Under the pieces are notes generated by a model, which was not told the DNA's origin, searched no databases, and saw only the letters and a list, made by a program, of their open reading frames with translations. Positions 44,744 to 54,900 of a DNA stretch of 64,000 bases are shown piece after piece. Where the stretch lies: contig NADL03000513.1 of the NCBI GenBank assembly GCA_002205965.3, positions 558,001-622,000 of the forward strand, given 5' to 3'. The position numbers and the translations under genes were made by a program. The stretch's first letter is position 1, and each line of letters starts with the position of its first letter. The stretch comes from Kappaphycus alvarezii. Taxonomy: Eukaryota; Rhodophyta; Florideophyceae; Gigartinales; Solieriaceae.

Positions 44744-45697
44744 TCACGGTTCTGCCGTCAATATTAACTGAAACCATTTGGTTGCCCAAGTCAATGCATG
44801 TCCTAGTCTTTCCATGGTAGGGCAGCCAATGATTGCATCGAAAGGGAGATCCGGCATGACAAGAAAGTCTACATCAACTTTAGAGTCCCCAAAGAACACG
44901 GAAACCTTGTCAACAGTGCCCATGCATTTTGAGACGGTTCCATCCGCTACAGTTATTTTTCGAGTCGTTGGAGTAATTTCGAGACCTAGATCTGTCACCA
45001 AAGTTTCTGAAATGAGGTTTGGAACAGCACCCGAATCGAAGAGAGCTTGGGTTTTCATACCCAATACTTTGACTGGTACCAGCTTAAGACGTCTTGGTGC
45101 TGTCGAGGCCGATTGAAGAAACAGTTTCTTACCCTTAGCGGACTTATTAGACCTGATAATTTTTTTGAGTTCTTTTCTCGCATCCTCTGCGTCGCCCCTC
45201 AAAAGTTGACCAAACGTTATCCCAGTTGGGGCCGATGCAAGCTCAGCCACCAAATTGTACCTCTTCACATACTCTAGTACGTCCTTAGAGATACTCTTAA
45301 CTTTCTTACTCTTTTTCGTCTTCTTGGCCGGAGTGACTCCCACTCCTGGAACAACTTGATCAGACCTCTTGGTTCGAGGAGGTACAGGTGCTGGGATATG
45401 CTCCAGCATTCCATACTCTAGCCTAGGTTTCTTCGATAAAATGTTCCCTTCCCCATCCCTTTTTGTCACATTGACTTGACTAATCTCTTCAGCGATGGAT
45501 ACGTTACCGGCATCCGTCAACCTTTGATCCCTTCTATTTTGTAAGATTTTCACCTCTGGTCCTGACTCACTCCTTGCTTCCGATAAAATTTGCTCTTCTG
45601 TTGTCTTTAGACCAGCAGTTACTTTCATGATGCCCATATCGACCGCACTTTGCACAACGAGTGTTTCTATGTGGATTATCAGGACACCTGTTTGCAA
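44744..45697 (-). CDS. Gypsy aspartic protease region
   Basis: A 317-codon frame overlapping the end of gag by about 130 bp, an arrangement Gypsy elements commonly bridge by frameshifting. The second half holds the retropepsin active-site text ALFDSGAVPNLIS and the flap/C-terminal IIGCPTMERLG. The first half is a basic, lysine-rich linker. Confidence 0.8.
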   Translation of the reverse strand: MQTGVLIIHIETLVVQSAVDMGIMKVTAGLKTTEEQILSEARSESGPEVKILQNRRDQRLTDAGNVSIAEEISQVNVTKRDGEGNILSKKPRLEYGMLEHIPAPVPPRTKRSDQVVPGVGVTPAKKTKKSKKVKSISKDVLEYVKRYNLVAELASAPTGITFGQLLRGDAEDARKELKKIIRSNKSAKGKKLFLQSASTAPRRLKLVPVKVLGMKTQALFDSGAVPNLISETLVTDLGLEITPTTRKITVADGTVSKCMGTVDKVSVFFGDSKVDVDFLVMPDLPFDAIIGCPTMERLGHALTWATKWFQLILTAEP

Positions 45698-46478
45698 AGT
45701 GTCCAGGCTTGTGACAGTAAGAACAGACTTCTGCGGCCTTAGGGGCCCCAGACTGGTTCTTCTTAATGGTAAGAGTAAGGCTTTCCAACTGCGAGGTTAT
45801 CATGTCAAGTCGATTATCGAATCGGGTTTCCAACCTTTCTTCCAAGTTTTTGACATCGCTCCTGACAGATTCTAATGCCGCTGCACTAGTAGCCGGCCTT
45901 TGATAATTCTTTTCAGGATGTACGATAGACATCGATGTGCGGGTTTCCCTCGGTACCTCACTCAGTGACTGAAACGTCTCCGAATTTTTGACAAATTCTA
46001 CTATGGTACCCTTCAGTTCATCAAAAGTGTGAGGGCCCTTGATGAGGAGGAAATCGGAGAGCCGCTTATCCCCCATAGCCGCCTTACGCAGCATTCCGTA
46101 CTTGGCTTGGGCGTTGAACCCAGCCTTTTCATAAAGATCACACAAGTACACCAATGAGCTTAACAAATCGTCGAAGTTGAGCCGGGCCTCTATGGCGGTA
46201 CGAATCATCTCATCTGGTTCTACCTCCTTAGCATACTCTTTCACAAGCCACTCACATACCTCACCGAAGTTACGCCCATTCCCGTTAAGAGACCACCCGT
46301 CGATAAACTTGGACTTATATTTGTGCTTTGCGTCACCATGAAGATAGGCGAAGATACTTGCGGCCTTCTCTTCATCGCCCTTCTCTCGCATCACAACGTT
46401 GACATATGTGTAAAGAAACTCCTCAACGTCTTCAGTCTTGCCCCCTGTGAACGTTATACGAGCAGCGTTGAGATCCAT
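45567..46478 (-). CDS. Gypsy gag with two CCHC zinc knuckles
   Basis: A 303-codon frame from an ATG about 90 bp inside the 5' LTR. The capsid-like region includes FAYLHGDAKHKYKSKFIDGW. Two zinc knuckles follow, CSYCHKPGHFANRC (residues about 252-265) and CAKCGRYGHHESNC (about 275-288), which bind the RNA genome in the particle. It is the best-preserved gag of this family in the window. Confidence 0.88.
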   Translation of the reverse strand: MDLNAARITFTGGKTEDVEEFLYTYVNVVMREKGDEEKAASIFAYLHGDAKHKYKSKFIDGWSLNGNGRNFGEVCEWLVKEYAKEVEPDEMIRTAIEARLNFDDLLSSLVYLCDLYEKAGFNAQAKYGMLRKAAMGDKRLSDFLLIKGPHTFDELKGTIVEFVKNSETFQSLSEVPRETRTSMSIVHPEKNYQRPATSAAALESVRSDVKNLEERLETRFDNRLDMITSQLESLTLTIKKNQSGAPKAAEVCSYCHKPGHFANRCPDNPHRNTRCAKCGRYGHHESNCWSKDNRRANFIGSKE

Positions 46479-47235
46479 GATTACAGAAAAGAAATCCCCC
46501 CGAAGTGTTCCTTACTACTGCTCAACTCGAATACCTCGGGTGCAACCCCCTCCACAAGAGTACCAAATGATAGGGTAAATCGGCGGGGGAAGAGATCCTC
46601 AGAACCAATTACCCTGAGAAGGAGGTGTTGCGAGCGACAAAAGTGCTGCCGTGGTATTGTTGAACGAACAAAAGGGAGTGTATATAGAAGAGAGTTGAGA
46701 AGCTACAAGCAAGTATAAAAGGGGCAGGGTCTACCACCGACGCTCTGCGACTAGCGTAAGAAAAAGTTTTCTTGGGTCTGAAGTTGACTCTCAACTTCCT
46801 ACTACTCGGGACTTGGCTTGAAGTTGTCTGCCAACTTGCTTTACCTCTCCATGAGGAAGCAGTTTACTCAGCTTATATAGACTTTTGGCTACCCCTAAAG
46901 TCCGAACAAAACTACAGAAGATACCAAGAAATGCATAAAAATACTTTGTGTGGACAATATACTCTAAGCAAAAGATACTTAAGAAACTAACAATTAATTT
47001 GGTCCTCTTATTTCCCATTCTCTAAATCAGATCCAAACAACTCCTCTAAAATATCCATGCTGTCCAAGCAGTCCCCACAAATATCTGCGAATGGCTCACA
47101 ACTCTCTATTTCCCCCTGGGAGATATCTAGACTACTAAAGATATCTCCATCCGGTTCCATCGTGGGCACAACTTGATCCATACTCTCTATTCCAGGCCCC
47201 ACCAGTCCAACACTTTCCATGCCCCCTGTTCCCTC

Positions 47236-47345
47236 ATCCTCCTCCTCCTCCTCCTCCTTCCTCCTCCTCCTCCTCATCCTCCTCCTCCTCATCCTCTCAT
47301 CCTCCTCATCCTCTCATCCTCCTCCTCATCCTCCTCCTCCTCCTG
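47236..47345. repeat. (TCC)n/(TCATCC)n microsatellite inside the LTR
   Basis: An impure CTCCTCCTC/ATCCTC run. On the minus strand it encodes the Glu/Asp tract of the LTR's acidic frame. The equivalent tract at 8,540-8,640 differs in length, so the repeat has expanded or contracted between copies. Confidence 0.8.
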
Positions 47346-47974
47346 AGCCTCGTACACTAGCTCAGGGGCTAACCATTCCTCGAAGGACTCCCCGCTCTCC
47401 TCCTCGACCTTCTCAGCCTCTCCCTCTTACCTCCCTCGCTTCTTCTTCTATGAAGAGGCGGCGAACGAACTCGATGATTTGCTTCTTTGTTTGCCGCCGG
47501 ATGTAGTCGTCGGCATCGGTTGGCCCGTAGGCGGCGAGACGAAGGCCATTGATGGACGGGAAGGGCGGTTTTTGGAAATAGGGACAGAGGGGCGAAGGTT
47601 GTCATTTGATAGACGTTGGGGAACGGGAGGCAATGTAGGGTGTTTGGGTGTGTGGGGGGAGAGGGGTGATGAGTAAAATGATCGGGGGCATTTGGAACTT
47701 AGAATAAAGGGGTTTAAATAGGCTCCCGGGGCAGGTTCTATAGATTAGGAATAGGTAAAATAAATCTGCAAGGGATTTTGCAGTAGTGCATTTGCGCCCT
47801 TCTTCTCAAAAAAAGGAATTTGGAGGAGGAGGTAAGCTAAAAGGGAAAAGGGACTTGATTCGGGGTCGATTCAGAGGGTTAAATACAGTATAAAAATATC
47901 TAGATAAAATGGAAGTAAATTTGGAAATGACGGTGGAGAAGTTAGGGGCGGGATCGTTGTAGGTTGCTGGATTA

Positions 47975-48057
47975 CACGAAGGGAGGACCATTTCCTGTTT
48001 TACATGAAGGGAGACCATTTCCTGTATTAAATGAGGAGGACCATTTTTTGTATTACA
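47975..48057 (-). repeat. Tandem repeat at the outer edge of the 5' LTR
   Basis: Three imperfect units of about 27 bp, each containing AGGACCATTTCCTGT or a near form (GGGAGGACCATTTCC, GGGAGACCATTTCC, GAGGACCATTTTTTG). They sit at the very start of U3, where LTR enhancers usually lie. They were not seen in the solo LTR copies. Confidence 0.7.
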
Positions 48058-48192
48058 GATCCACCTGCGGATGGCAGCACGACTGGCAAACACGGTTGGT
48101 TGCCGCAGACCTCTTCAAAGCCGCCTGACACCCTGTCCACGAGCCCCCACAACCCGGCCATGTAGTTCGCCCAGACATCAAGGCGCTTTGAG

Positions 48193-48240
48193 GGATAGAC
48201 CGGATATATCTTCCAAGAGTAAAACACCCAAACCTTTTCC
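48193..48240 (+). mobile_element. 48 bp truncated non-LTR insertion
   Basis: The insertion GGATAGACCGG..CACCCAAACCTTTTCC is flanked by GCTTTGAG at 48,185-48,192 and 48,241-48,248. It is only the last 48 bp of the family 1 3' end. Confidence 0.85.
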
Positions 48241-48260
48241 GCTTTGAGAGAACGGGGGCA

Positions 48261-48589
48261 CGGACAATTATGACGTAACCGTAATCCCATCCGTTGACCG
48301 CCGCCCGCCTCTCCTCCTAGCGCGATGCCACTCAGGCCCCTTACCCATGCTCGCCTCGGCAAGGACACTGGCTTCTATACATTCCAAGGGTCCTGGGCAT
48401 CGCTTCATTGCCCTTCTACTCTTCACGTTGGGGGACTGGCACCCCACCGCTCGGGACTTCGCCAACGGGGTTGCGACTGGCATTGCCGCACAGGCAGCCG
48501 TTCCGATTGCTGAGCAGCAAACATTGTTCGCTCGTCACGCGGCGAGACTCGTCCAAAATACCGCCAGCTGCTTGTCGGGAGGGATTTGA
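48261..48589 (+). mobile_element. Non-LTR C-terminal fragment (LGDWHP type)
   Basis: A frame with an ALLLFTLGDWHPTARDFANG segment, then IAAQAAVPIAEQQTLFARHA and LVQNTASCLSGG, ending at a stop near 48,587. The WHP motif plus C-terminal helix matches the tail of RT/endonuclease proteins. A (GAA)n-bearing segment follows at 48,598-48,643. Confidence 0.65.
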
Positions 48590-48597
48590 ACAGCAGT

Positions 48598-48643
48598 CAA
48601 GAAGAAGAAGAAGAAGAAGACTTTCTCAAGCAGGAAAGGGGGG
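48598..48643 (+). repeat. (GAA)n-containing shared segment, copy 2
   Basis: A GAA run, then GACTTTCTCAAGCAGGAAAG and a G run. It is the plus-strand partner of 11,474-11,519. Confidence 0.6.
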
Positions 48644-48903
48644 GCTAGCGGCCCTCAAAAGGGGAAAAATCTATCCGAGCCAGGAGCGGTTGAGTTGTCG
48701 TCGGTTGATCGCGACAGAAGTTCGTTGTTGTATGAGCGAGCTGATAATCGCGAACAAGCGATGGCGCTCGAAGACAGGGCTACTGCCTTTCCGTAGAGCG
48801 ATGTACTCAGCAATTCTGGACAGACCTCGTTCGGCACCGGGACCGGCAGACCGGTACATATCGAAAGCCATCGGGTGGCAGCAGTCAAGGCCACAATTTG
48901 CAA

Positions 48904-49135
48904 GGGGGGAGAAATTGGGGTGTCTTACTGATTGGGGATGCAGGACGGCTATTTTCCGAAAACTAGGAGGGACGGGTCTGTGTATTGGAGAGTCTGGAAA
49001 TGAGGCTGAGTCATGAGATACTATCTCACAGGGCTGGTGTGAGGCCAGCCGTAAAGCACGCTGCGTTGGCCGATACCGTCGTCGCAACGTGTCTTTGCAT
49101 AAGGACAGATCGCACCCGCCGGAAGGTCTCTGTGG
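48904..49135 (-). mobile_element. Non-LTR 3' end fragment (family 3) with C-terminal coding
   Basis: The plus strand begins GGGGGGAGAAATTGGGGTG and matches 12,905-13,000 closely. The minus strand encodes FRRVRSVLMQRHVATTVS..NAACFTAGL, the protein's C-terminal tail, ending in a stop toward the 3' end. Confidence 0.7.
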
Positions 49136-49139
49136 ATTT

Positions 49140-49608
49140 GAAAGTGTGTGTATTCCAGAGAACCTGCGTTGTCAGGGTATGAGAGTGGCAACTCGATTTG
49201 AGCTTCGTCTGCGATTAAGGTTATCAGGAAACTTAAATCATCCCATTGTGTGAAATGGGGGGTTAATTTTCTGTGGTAGACATGTGGGTTGGTACCCAGT
49301 AAATTTGTACCGGAGCGTAGATACCGTATATTGGCCAAGCCAATTGTGAAACCGTACAATGCATCGAAAACTGTAGATGGCACTCCAATCTAGATACTGA
49401 ACGCATTAAACTTCTCTCCGTATCTACTACGGTAGAAGGTGGAATCATCCCATTTAACCCCCTTTTTCCACTCTTACGTATTTGGATAGATGGAGTGGTA
49501 CCGTATACAGTAGTGTACTTGATTTTCCTGATCAATGCTATAGAGGCCTAATTTGGGCAGGGATTGACATACCCTGAGAAAGGAGATTCTCTTAAGAAAC
49601 TTTACTTC
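49140..49608. other. Unassigned spacer
   Basis: A piece near 49,195-49,230 resembles 50,725-50,760 (CTTCGTCTGCGATT, then a TCAGGAAA block). No gene is supported. Confidence 0.4.
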
Positions 49609-49620
49609 ACTGAGTACCTA

Positions 49621-49663
49621 GCCGTCCTGGATCCCTAATCATTAAGCACCCCAAAATTTCCCC
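49621..49663 (+). mobile_element. 43 bp truncated non-LTR insertion with 12 bp target duplication
   Basis: ACTGAGTACCTA occurs at 49,609-49,620 and 49,664-49,675, around GCCGTCCTGG..CACCCCAAAATTTCCCC. The inserted 43 bp are the end of the family 3 3' terminus. A third, partial GAGTACCTA follows directly. Confidence 0.88.
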
Positions 49664-49799
49664 ACTGAGTACCTACAGTGAGTACCTACTGTACCTGTAC
49701 TGTGCCGCGCACACTGCAGGTCTGACCACAGTAGTTAATGGGGGTTTACTCATTAATTTTCTTCAATACATGTACTTGTAAAGGGCCGCTAAAATTGAC

Positions 49800-50170
49800 T
49801 AAACTTGGAGCGGGAGGCAAACTTCCGCATGTTGCGGGCTACGACCAATCGCTGAAGCTGCACACGTGGACCGAATGGCATAGCTGAGCTTTGATAAAGC
49901 TGAGAGGATACCTTCGCCTAAAGGCTTCCGATACGGGCCGCGATGGCGGTCGCACACTCGTCGATCACCTTGGATGTGGTCTCCGACGGGCATCCCAGGG
50001 AATCAAAGGCTAGCGGGACAAACTGCCAGCCGAGAAGCGCGCGTCGCGGTGAAGCATGGCCAGGAAAGGCGGCGATTTAGGTCGTAAAGTCCCTCAGTTT
50101 CCGTCGTTCTGCCGCATTGGCGGCAGCGTGCGCTTCCCGGGCTCCCTTGGATAGACTTTACTGTATGGCA
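49800..50170 (-). mobile_element. Non-LTR endonuclease C-terminal fragment (PLAFDS type)
   Basis: Minus-strand text: AREAHAAANAAERRKLRDF, then LLGWQFVPLAFDSLGCPSET, IDECATAIAARIGS and the CAASAIGRSPQHAE tail. It parallels 58,733-59,261 segment by segment, with frame breaks. Confidence 0.75.
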
Positions 50171-50214
50171 TTAGTATAACAGATGTCCGCTGCAGGATCC
50201 GACTATATTGCTAA

Positions 50215-50540
50215 CTAAGAGCTAACAGGATGTTCCACGTCGTCCACGTGCAGCGACATGCGCGAAAAAATAGCTTTCGCATCTGACGACCAGATAGTGC
50301 AACTGATGCGGCTCAACACGCGCGTGCGGATCGCTCCGACAGGAGTGTTGAACTTCTCCGCGATACGCGGCAGAAGACCCTCTATGAAGAGGAAGGTGGC
50401 AGGAGAAGGTGACCCCAGAGAATCAAACGCCAGCGGTTGGAACTCGAAATTGGGGCCTTTACATGCGGAGGGAGCTCTGTGTTCGCTTGGATAGGAAGCA
50501 CTGTTGGAAAGGTGAGGAGACTGTGATGTCATACAGTAGA
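50215..50540 (-). mobile_element. Non-LTR C-terminal fragment (second PLAFDS copy)
   Basis: An open 105-codon frame: NFEFQPLAFDSLGSPSPATF, then GLLPRIAEKFNTPVGAIRTR and VLSRISCTIWSSDAKAIFSR. It is homologous to the tail of the 59 kb copy, and to the plus-strand fragment at 51,972-52,214 with its TSIAIWSTIADALF. Its reading frame is intact over this length. Confidence 0.7.
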
Positions 50541-50759
50541 GTATACAGTACTGCTAAGAACTACAGTAACCGTGGAATACTGAAAATGGGGTGGTTATTT
50601 TGCTGTGAATTGTGAGTAGGGCATACTGTATAATATTTTTACTCATAATGTTTCTAGATTTAAAGATTTACGTACCGTACCACCAGTGCGGTACAGTGTG
50701 TCAGTGGCTACCCAAAATTAGGCCTCGTCTGCGATTGCTGTTACCAGGTATCAGGAAAA

Positions 50760-51700
50760 TCAAGTGCCCAACCCGTGGTGGTAAACCTTTATTGGTTGTA
50801 CAATGTCGCACAGAAGCGTGCGGAGGGTATTCATAAATTAACTACAGATGCGGGCGGCGGGTAGAAATCTGTCGCGCCTGCATTATTTGGAGACTAAATG
50901 CAAAACGGGTAACGAAGTCGCGGAGCTCCTGTTGAGGGGAGGAACCGCGACGGGAAGCAGCGAAGGAAAGAAGGCGGAAAAAAAAACCTTGCCGTCGTCG
51001 CCCAAGGCGCCATAGGTATCAATCCCGACGGGGGAAAGGAGGATATCGTTTTGGTTGCAGTAAGTGCCGTAATGACGATGTTTCTCGCGCTCCGCGAGTG
51101 TTGCGGCAGCGCCTGCGGTAACCGTACTTGGCGAAATGTGGCGGCGTGCGAAGGGGTGGGCAACAGTAACGTCGACAGCGAAATCGGTACTGTGAAGCCC
51201 GTATGCAGCGGGTATGTAAATGTCCATTCGTATCGCGGGGGACTCCGAATGCTCAGATGGGTTGGGAACCTGGTAGAGGAGCGGATGTTCGACGAGGGCG
51301 ACGATCCCAACTTCCTTGCAGTAGCGGTCAAGAACGTTACGGAGGATGTGATGACGACGAGTCATTCCGTCTTCGTATTTGCAGGTCAACGCGTGTTGAC
51401 CACTTGGATCTAAGACGGGTGCGATGTTGGCCGAGCGGCGGGAGCAGACCGGACAGCGAGTAGATCCAGGGAATAGTGCGATGCCGAGACGGAGAGCCAG
51501 AGCGACTATCCACGTAGAAGAGGACATGTACGTACCGCGGTGCGGGTGAGGAAGCGAAGAGAAAACAGACGAGGCGGAGGACGTGCGCACGGAGAGGAGC
51601 CGTGCTCGGTCGTGGGCTGCCGCGGACGTGAACAACCTATCGGACTTCGATAGCATGAGTTCAGTTGTGATCGCAGACTGGAGCCTTTCGCCGGGGACCG
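50760..51700 (-). mobile_element. Best copy of the zinc-finger/endonuclease non-LTR element, 3' half
   Basis: A 257-codon frame (51,656-50,883) plus 3' UTR. Residues 30-43 hold SSLPHPHRGTY; C68, C71, H88 and C92 form a CCHC zinc finger (RCPVC..QHALTC); residues 143-168 hold a restriction-like endonuclease pattern, RMDIYIP..FAVDVTVAHP, with candidate metal-binding D145 and D162; residues 180-225 hold the EREKHRHYGTYC and VGIDTYGALGDDGK region. RT precedes this in the full family. The endonuclease nicks the target for reverse transcription. The 3' UTR has the CCTCCGCACGCTTC..ATAAAG text shared with 10,230-10,290. It is truncated at its 5' end. Confidence 0.85.
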
Positions 51701-51799
51701 GCGATGAACAACGCTCGAAAAGAGCCGTAGCTGTAAGCGACGAAGACAGCAGCTGCGGGTGGAACCCAACCCTGCGTATTTACCCAAACGTCCCTCAGG

Positions 51800-52220
51800 A
51801 AGATAGAGAAAATCCTCCTCGTTTACCGAACCGTCCCCCCCTACAATATTCGATATCAACATTATAGTACGCTCTACGTATGATTCTGCCTCTATCCGAT
51901 ATGCCACTGTGAAGGCAGTCGGCGCAGCTGAGATCACCCGTACCTCCAAACTTAACATGTTCCAGTGAAGAGTGCGTGATGCTCTTTTCCTTCCCGAAAA
52001 TGCCGACCCGTCCCTCTACGTCCACTGGAGCTTCATCCCGCTCGTATTTGATACATTTAGCGCACTCTCTGAGTACTTTCGTCGTGTCCCCGACGACCAC
52101 GCAATACAGACCTCGTTTCGCTCTGCTCGTCGTTACTCTGTCGGCAAAGCCAAAATGCTGCAACGAACAAGTATTGCTATCTGGTCTACTATCGCTGATG
52201 CTCTCTTCGATTGAATGCTG
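51800..52220 (+). mobile_element. Non-LTR C-terminal fragment on the plus strand
   Basis: An 80-codon frame at 51,972-52,214: SLYVHWSFIPLVFDTFSALS, then ARRYSVGKAKMLQRTSIAIW and a final STIADALFD before the stop. It matches the PLAFDS-type tail of neighbouring fragments but is in the opposite orientation, so two elements meet tail to head here. Confidence 0.6.
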
Positions 52221-52224
52221 TCTC

Positions 52225-52885
52225 ACTGCGAGGGTCTATACTTCAGCATGGGCAACCCGTAATCCCTTGCATGCTTCTGCTATGCGACCCCCCACTCCAC
52301 CTCATCCGCTTAGAGGGTGCGCAAATTTAGTTCGAAGCCCATCTATTGGACACATACCAAAGACTGGCTCCCGCCATCCCCAAGCTCTGTTCTGTCCTCC
52401 GCCTCCTCCGACGAGCCACCCTTCCAATAACCACGTACAAGCACAGCAAGGAAAACTCTGCATCCCAGTCACTAGAATTGTCACTGCACAAAAGGCCTCT
52501 CAGAGGACTCTCCTAGTACCACAGTAACCAGCAACGAGCCAGCAACAATGAGTTTTCATTGTTAGAGTTTCACATGACATTTGCCAAACTGCGTCCCATG
52601 CCTCTGGGCACATTGCTGACGTTGTCAACATAGCCAGCTTGTAACCAAGGGAAAGGAGGGGCTTTGTTTACTGTGACAGATGTATGAGAACCTTTACTTC
52701 AGTGAGTATCTATCTACTTATCGATGAACAGACAAATAATTTACTCATCAGTCATTTCTAGTATACACTGCCTGACCGCCTATTAAGATTAAGATCCAAT
52801 CGGATGATTGGCTGCAACCAATCACATTTCATATCTGAGTTTTACATTGGAACCGTGAACTTTGTAATCACGGTGCTTCAATCTC
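52225..52885. other. Unassigned spacer
   Basis: Probably 3' UTR of the plus-strand fragment followed by unrelated sequence. The overlapping Pro-rich frames look non-native. Confidence 0.4.
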
Positions 52886-52886
52886 C

Positions 52887-52965
52887 CAAGTAGAAAAGGA
52901 CTGGGTGTTTTACTCCTGGATGATATATTCCATCTATGCCAAAGTTTCCGAGACAAACACACCCA
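52887..52965 (-). mobile_element. Non-LTR 3' end fragment (family 1)
   Basis: GGACTGGGTGTTTTACTCCTG, then ATATATTCCATCTATGCC. The flanks CCCAAGTAG and CCCAAAGTGG are an imperfect candidate target duplication. Confidence 0.55.
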
Positions 52966-53099
52966 AAGTGGAGATTGTAGACAAATTGCTTGGTTTAAGA
53001 CTTCGGAGGGCCGAAAACCGGTGGAGCGGGTTTAGTTGATTCCCCAAAATACCGCACAGAGGCGTGTATCATCAATCGTTTCTCCAGTGTTTGAAGAGC

Positions 53100-54900
53100 A
53101 CTTTTTGATCACATCACATAGGCTTTTAGAGTCCGTGAGCATTGATAAGGGTATCTTGTTCCCAGGATTGACTCTAGGTCGAGCTTGATTATGTAAGCCG
53201 CATCAAAAGCGTCAGCGAAGGCGTAAACTTCTGCACCTAGGACAGAACGCGTGACTCTTCGGCTTTTGTGATTCGAGTACGTCAGTACATTACACACCTG
53301 TCAGATTCGTCCGTAAGGAGCAAAATGCATCCTAGTTGTGATGTATTGTCATTATTATTGGCGAAGGAAGAGTCCGCATAGACTTTTAACCTCAGTGTGT
53401 TGAAGTCAAGTTGATAGTACTTGAGAAGTATAAGTGGGTCCTTCTTCACGTGCCGGACAATTTTTTTATGCGATTGATGTCGCCTTCAGGGAACCTACTC
53501 TGAGATACTTGAGCGGCCATGTTGACTTCTCAACATATCTACGGCCTTGTGTCCGTAATCCAAGCCAGTTTGTGTCTTAATGACCTAGAATCCGATAATT
53601 TTCCATCAGATGGAAGTATCATGAGACTCTTTGAATACTGATGTTGACTGAGCTCGAAGCCAAAATCGGTTTTATGGACTCTCACATCCGAAAATCCCGG
53701 TATAAATTTTCGAAGCGTTTTCTCAGTCAGTTCCTTAAAGTGATCATTCTTACAGGACAATGAGTCATCTACGTAAGTTCTAATCATTACTAACAGTTTA
53801 TAACTTTCATGTTCGGTAAACAAAGAAAGAGCACCATTGGTGGGCTTCATTCCTAGATCCTGCTTTAAGTGGAGACTCATAGTCCTGTTCCAGTAGTCTC
53901 CAGAGTCCGAAAGTCTGTACAAGGGCTTAATAAGCTCAAGCATATATTCATCAGGTATCTCGAGCTCCTTAGGAGGTTTCAATTAAACTTTTCTCAAAGG
54001 GTTTCCTTAGACTGCAAGTACGCTTGCTTAATGTCTTGCGTCCATATGTCGAATCCAAGTATCGTTGGTACGCCTACTAAAGTTATCGTTGAACTTTGCC
54101 TCATAGTTGTGTCATCGTGGACTAGAAACCTCTTTTCTTTGTTCCTGTAGCCCTGAACAACAAATATAGCTTTCGGGGATTCCTCTTCGGTACCCATATT
54201 CTTCAAAAAAAGCATGATCGCAGCGAAGTTTGCTAGTTTCCCGTGTACAGCGTTGTTGATTAACCAAGCGTTTCATATCTATGCCTCCTGCAGACATCGT
54301 TGGGATCTCGAGCATAGCGTCCCTGTCAATTACAAAGAGCCTCAGAAACTATACCGCGCAGAACTGGTTCAATCTCATTTACTGAAGAACAACGAACACT
54401 TTTCTGATCTCTCATTCGTCCCAATTTCCTTTCCTGTTCGAACTGCACGGCGGCGATCAGCTGGCTGCAGAGGGCTTTGTAAGAAAGGTCACCTGTGTTT
54501 GCCGGACTTCAGATATCCTTAGCCCAGGATTATCCAATAGCAGCGGATTTAAGGTACTCCCCTTTGTGCCTCTCAGATCTGGCGTGTTTCGGGGCCTGAG
54601 GTGTAAGTTTCGATATCTCTTCACGAACCGTTTTCAATTGCGTCACTTATAGTTCAGTCCGCTGTAAGGAAATGGCTTACTCTCAGGCTTCGGATGTATG
54701 AGGCAATGCCGTTCTGGCGAGATGCAGAGTTGTATTCTTCATGCAAAACTTTGATGGCCTGACGGAAGTCTTGGAACTTTCCCTCCACGTGCCGATTGTA
54801 GAAACGTTTTGCGTTTTCGGTAAGTACGTGGAGTAGTTATTTATGACGTTGCGCCGGAAATAAAGAATAGTCCTACCAAACATAGATGTACTACGAGAGA
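53100..54900 (-). mobile_element. Ty1/Copia remnant 2 (different lineage)
   Basis: On the minus strand: a gag-like piece at 54,660-54,800 (KFQDFRQAIKVLHEEYNSAS), RT pieces at 53,539-54,315 (ILGFDIWTQDIKQAYLQSKE, LELIKPLYRLSDSGDYWN and catalytic RTYVDDSLSC), and RNase H at 53,109-53,297 (KSRRVTRSVLGAEVYAFADA). The RT differs clearly from Copia remnant 1. It is incomplete and broken several times. Confidence 0.75.

Larger units (their letters stand above)
41014..48057 (-). mobile_element. Ty3/Gypsy element D, best-preserved copy
   Basis: From high to low coordinates: 5' LTR (46,568-48,057), leader, gag (46,478-45,567), protease (45,697-44,744), RT (44,349-43,492), RNase H (43,537-42,944), integrase (42,888 to about 41,380) and a third frame (41,364-41,014). 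Domain order protease-RT-RNase H-integrase defines Ty3/Gypsy. Reading frames are long, with a handful of breaks, so it is younger than remnants A-C. The 3' LTR is absent where the element meets Copia remnant 1. Confidence 0.9.
46568..48057 (-). repeat. 5' LTR of Gypsy element D (copy 7)
   Basis: The LTR is 1,490 bp. On the minus strand it starts TGTAATAC and ends CCCTATCA. The inner edge is followed by TTTGGTACTCTTGTGG, the likely primer-binding zone; I could not assign the tRNA. It aligns with the solo LTR at 7,874-9,360. It carries an acidic frame at 47,008-47,292 and a GPTDADDYIRR relic near 47,500. Its outer 90 bp hold a short tandem repeat. Confidence 0.85.

Noticed and set aside
47236-47345. 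CRISPR-like or regularly spaced repeat array
   Set aside because: The repeat is an impure TCC microsatellite without spacers, within an LTR of a eukaryotic element.
48408-49016. A 202-codon open frame on the plus strand
   Set aside because: Its first half is a shadow of the frame with the LGDWHP motif, and its second half runs through the (GAA)n block and another element's 3' end.
48904-49663. A 0.76 kb DNA transposon with about 50 bp terminal inverted repeats
   Set aside because: The right end is a 43 bp insertion with its own 12 bp target duplication, so the pair is coincidental.
51506-51958. A 150-codon minus-strand frame overlapping the best non-LTR copy
   Set aside because: It is in a different frame from the HRGTY/zinc-finger protein over their overlap and shows no motif, so it is a shadow frame.
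51976-52527. A 183-codon open frame on the plus strand
   Set aside because: Low-complexity and Pro/Ser-rich. The overlapping frame at 51,972-52,214 matches the non-LTR C-terminal tail and is the real one.
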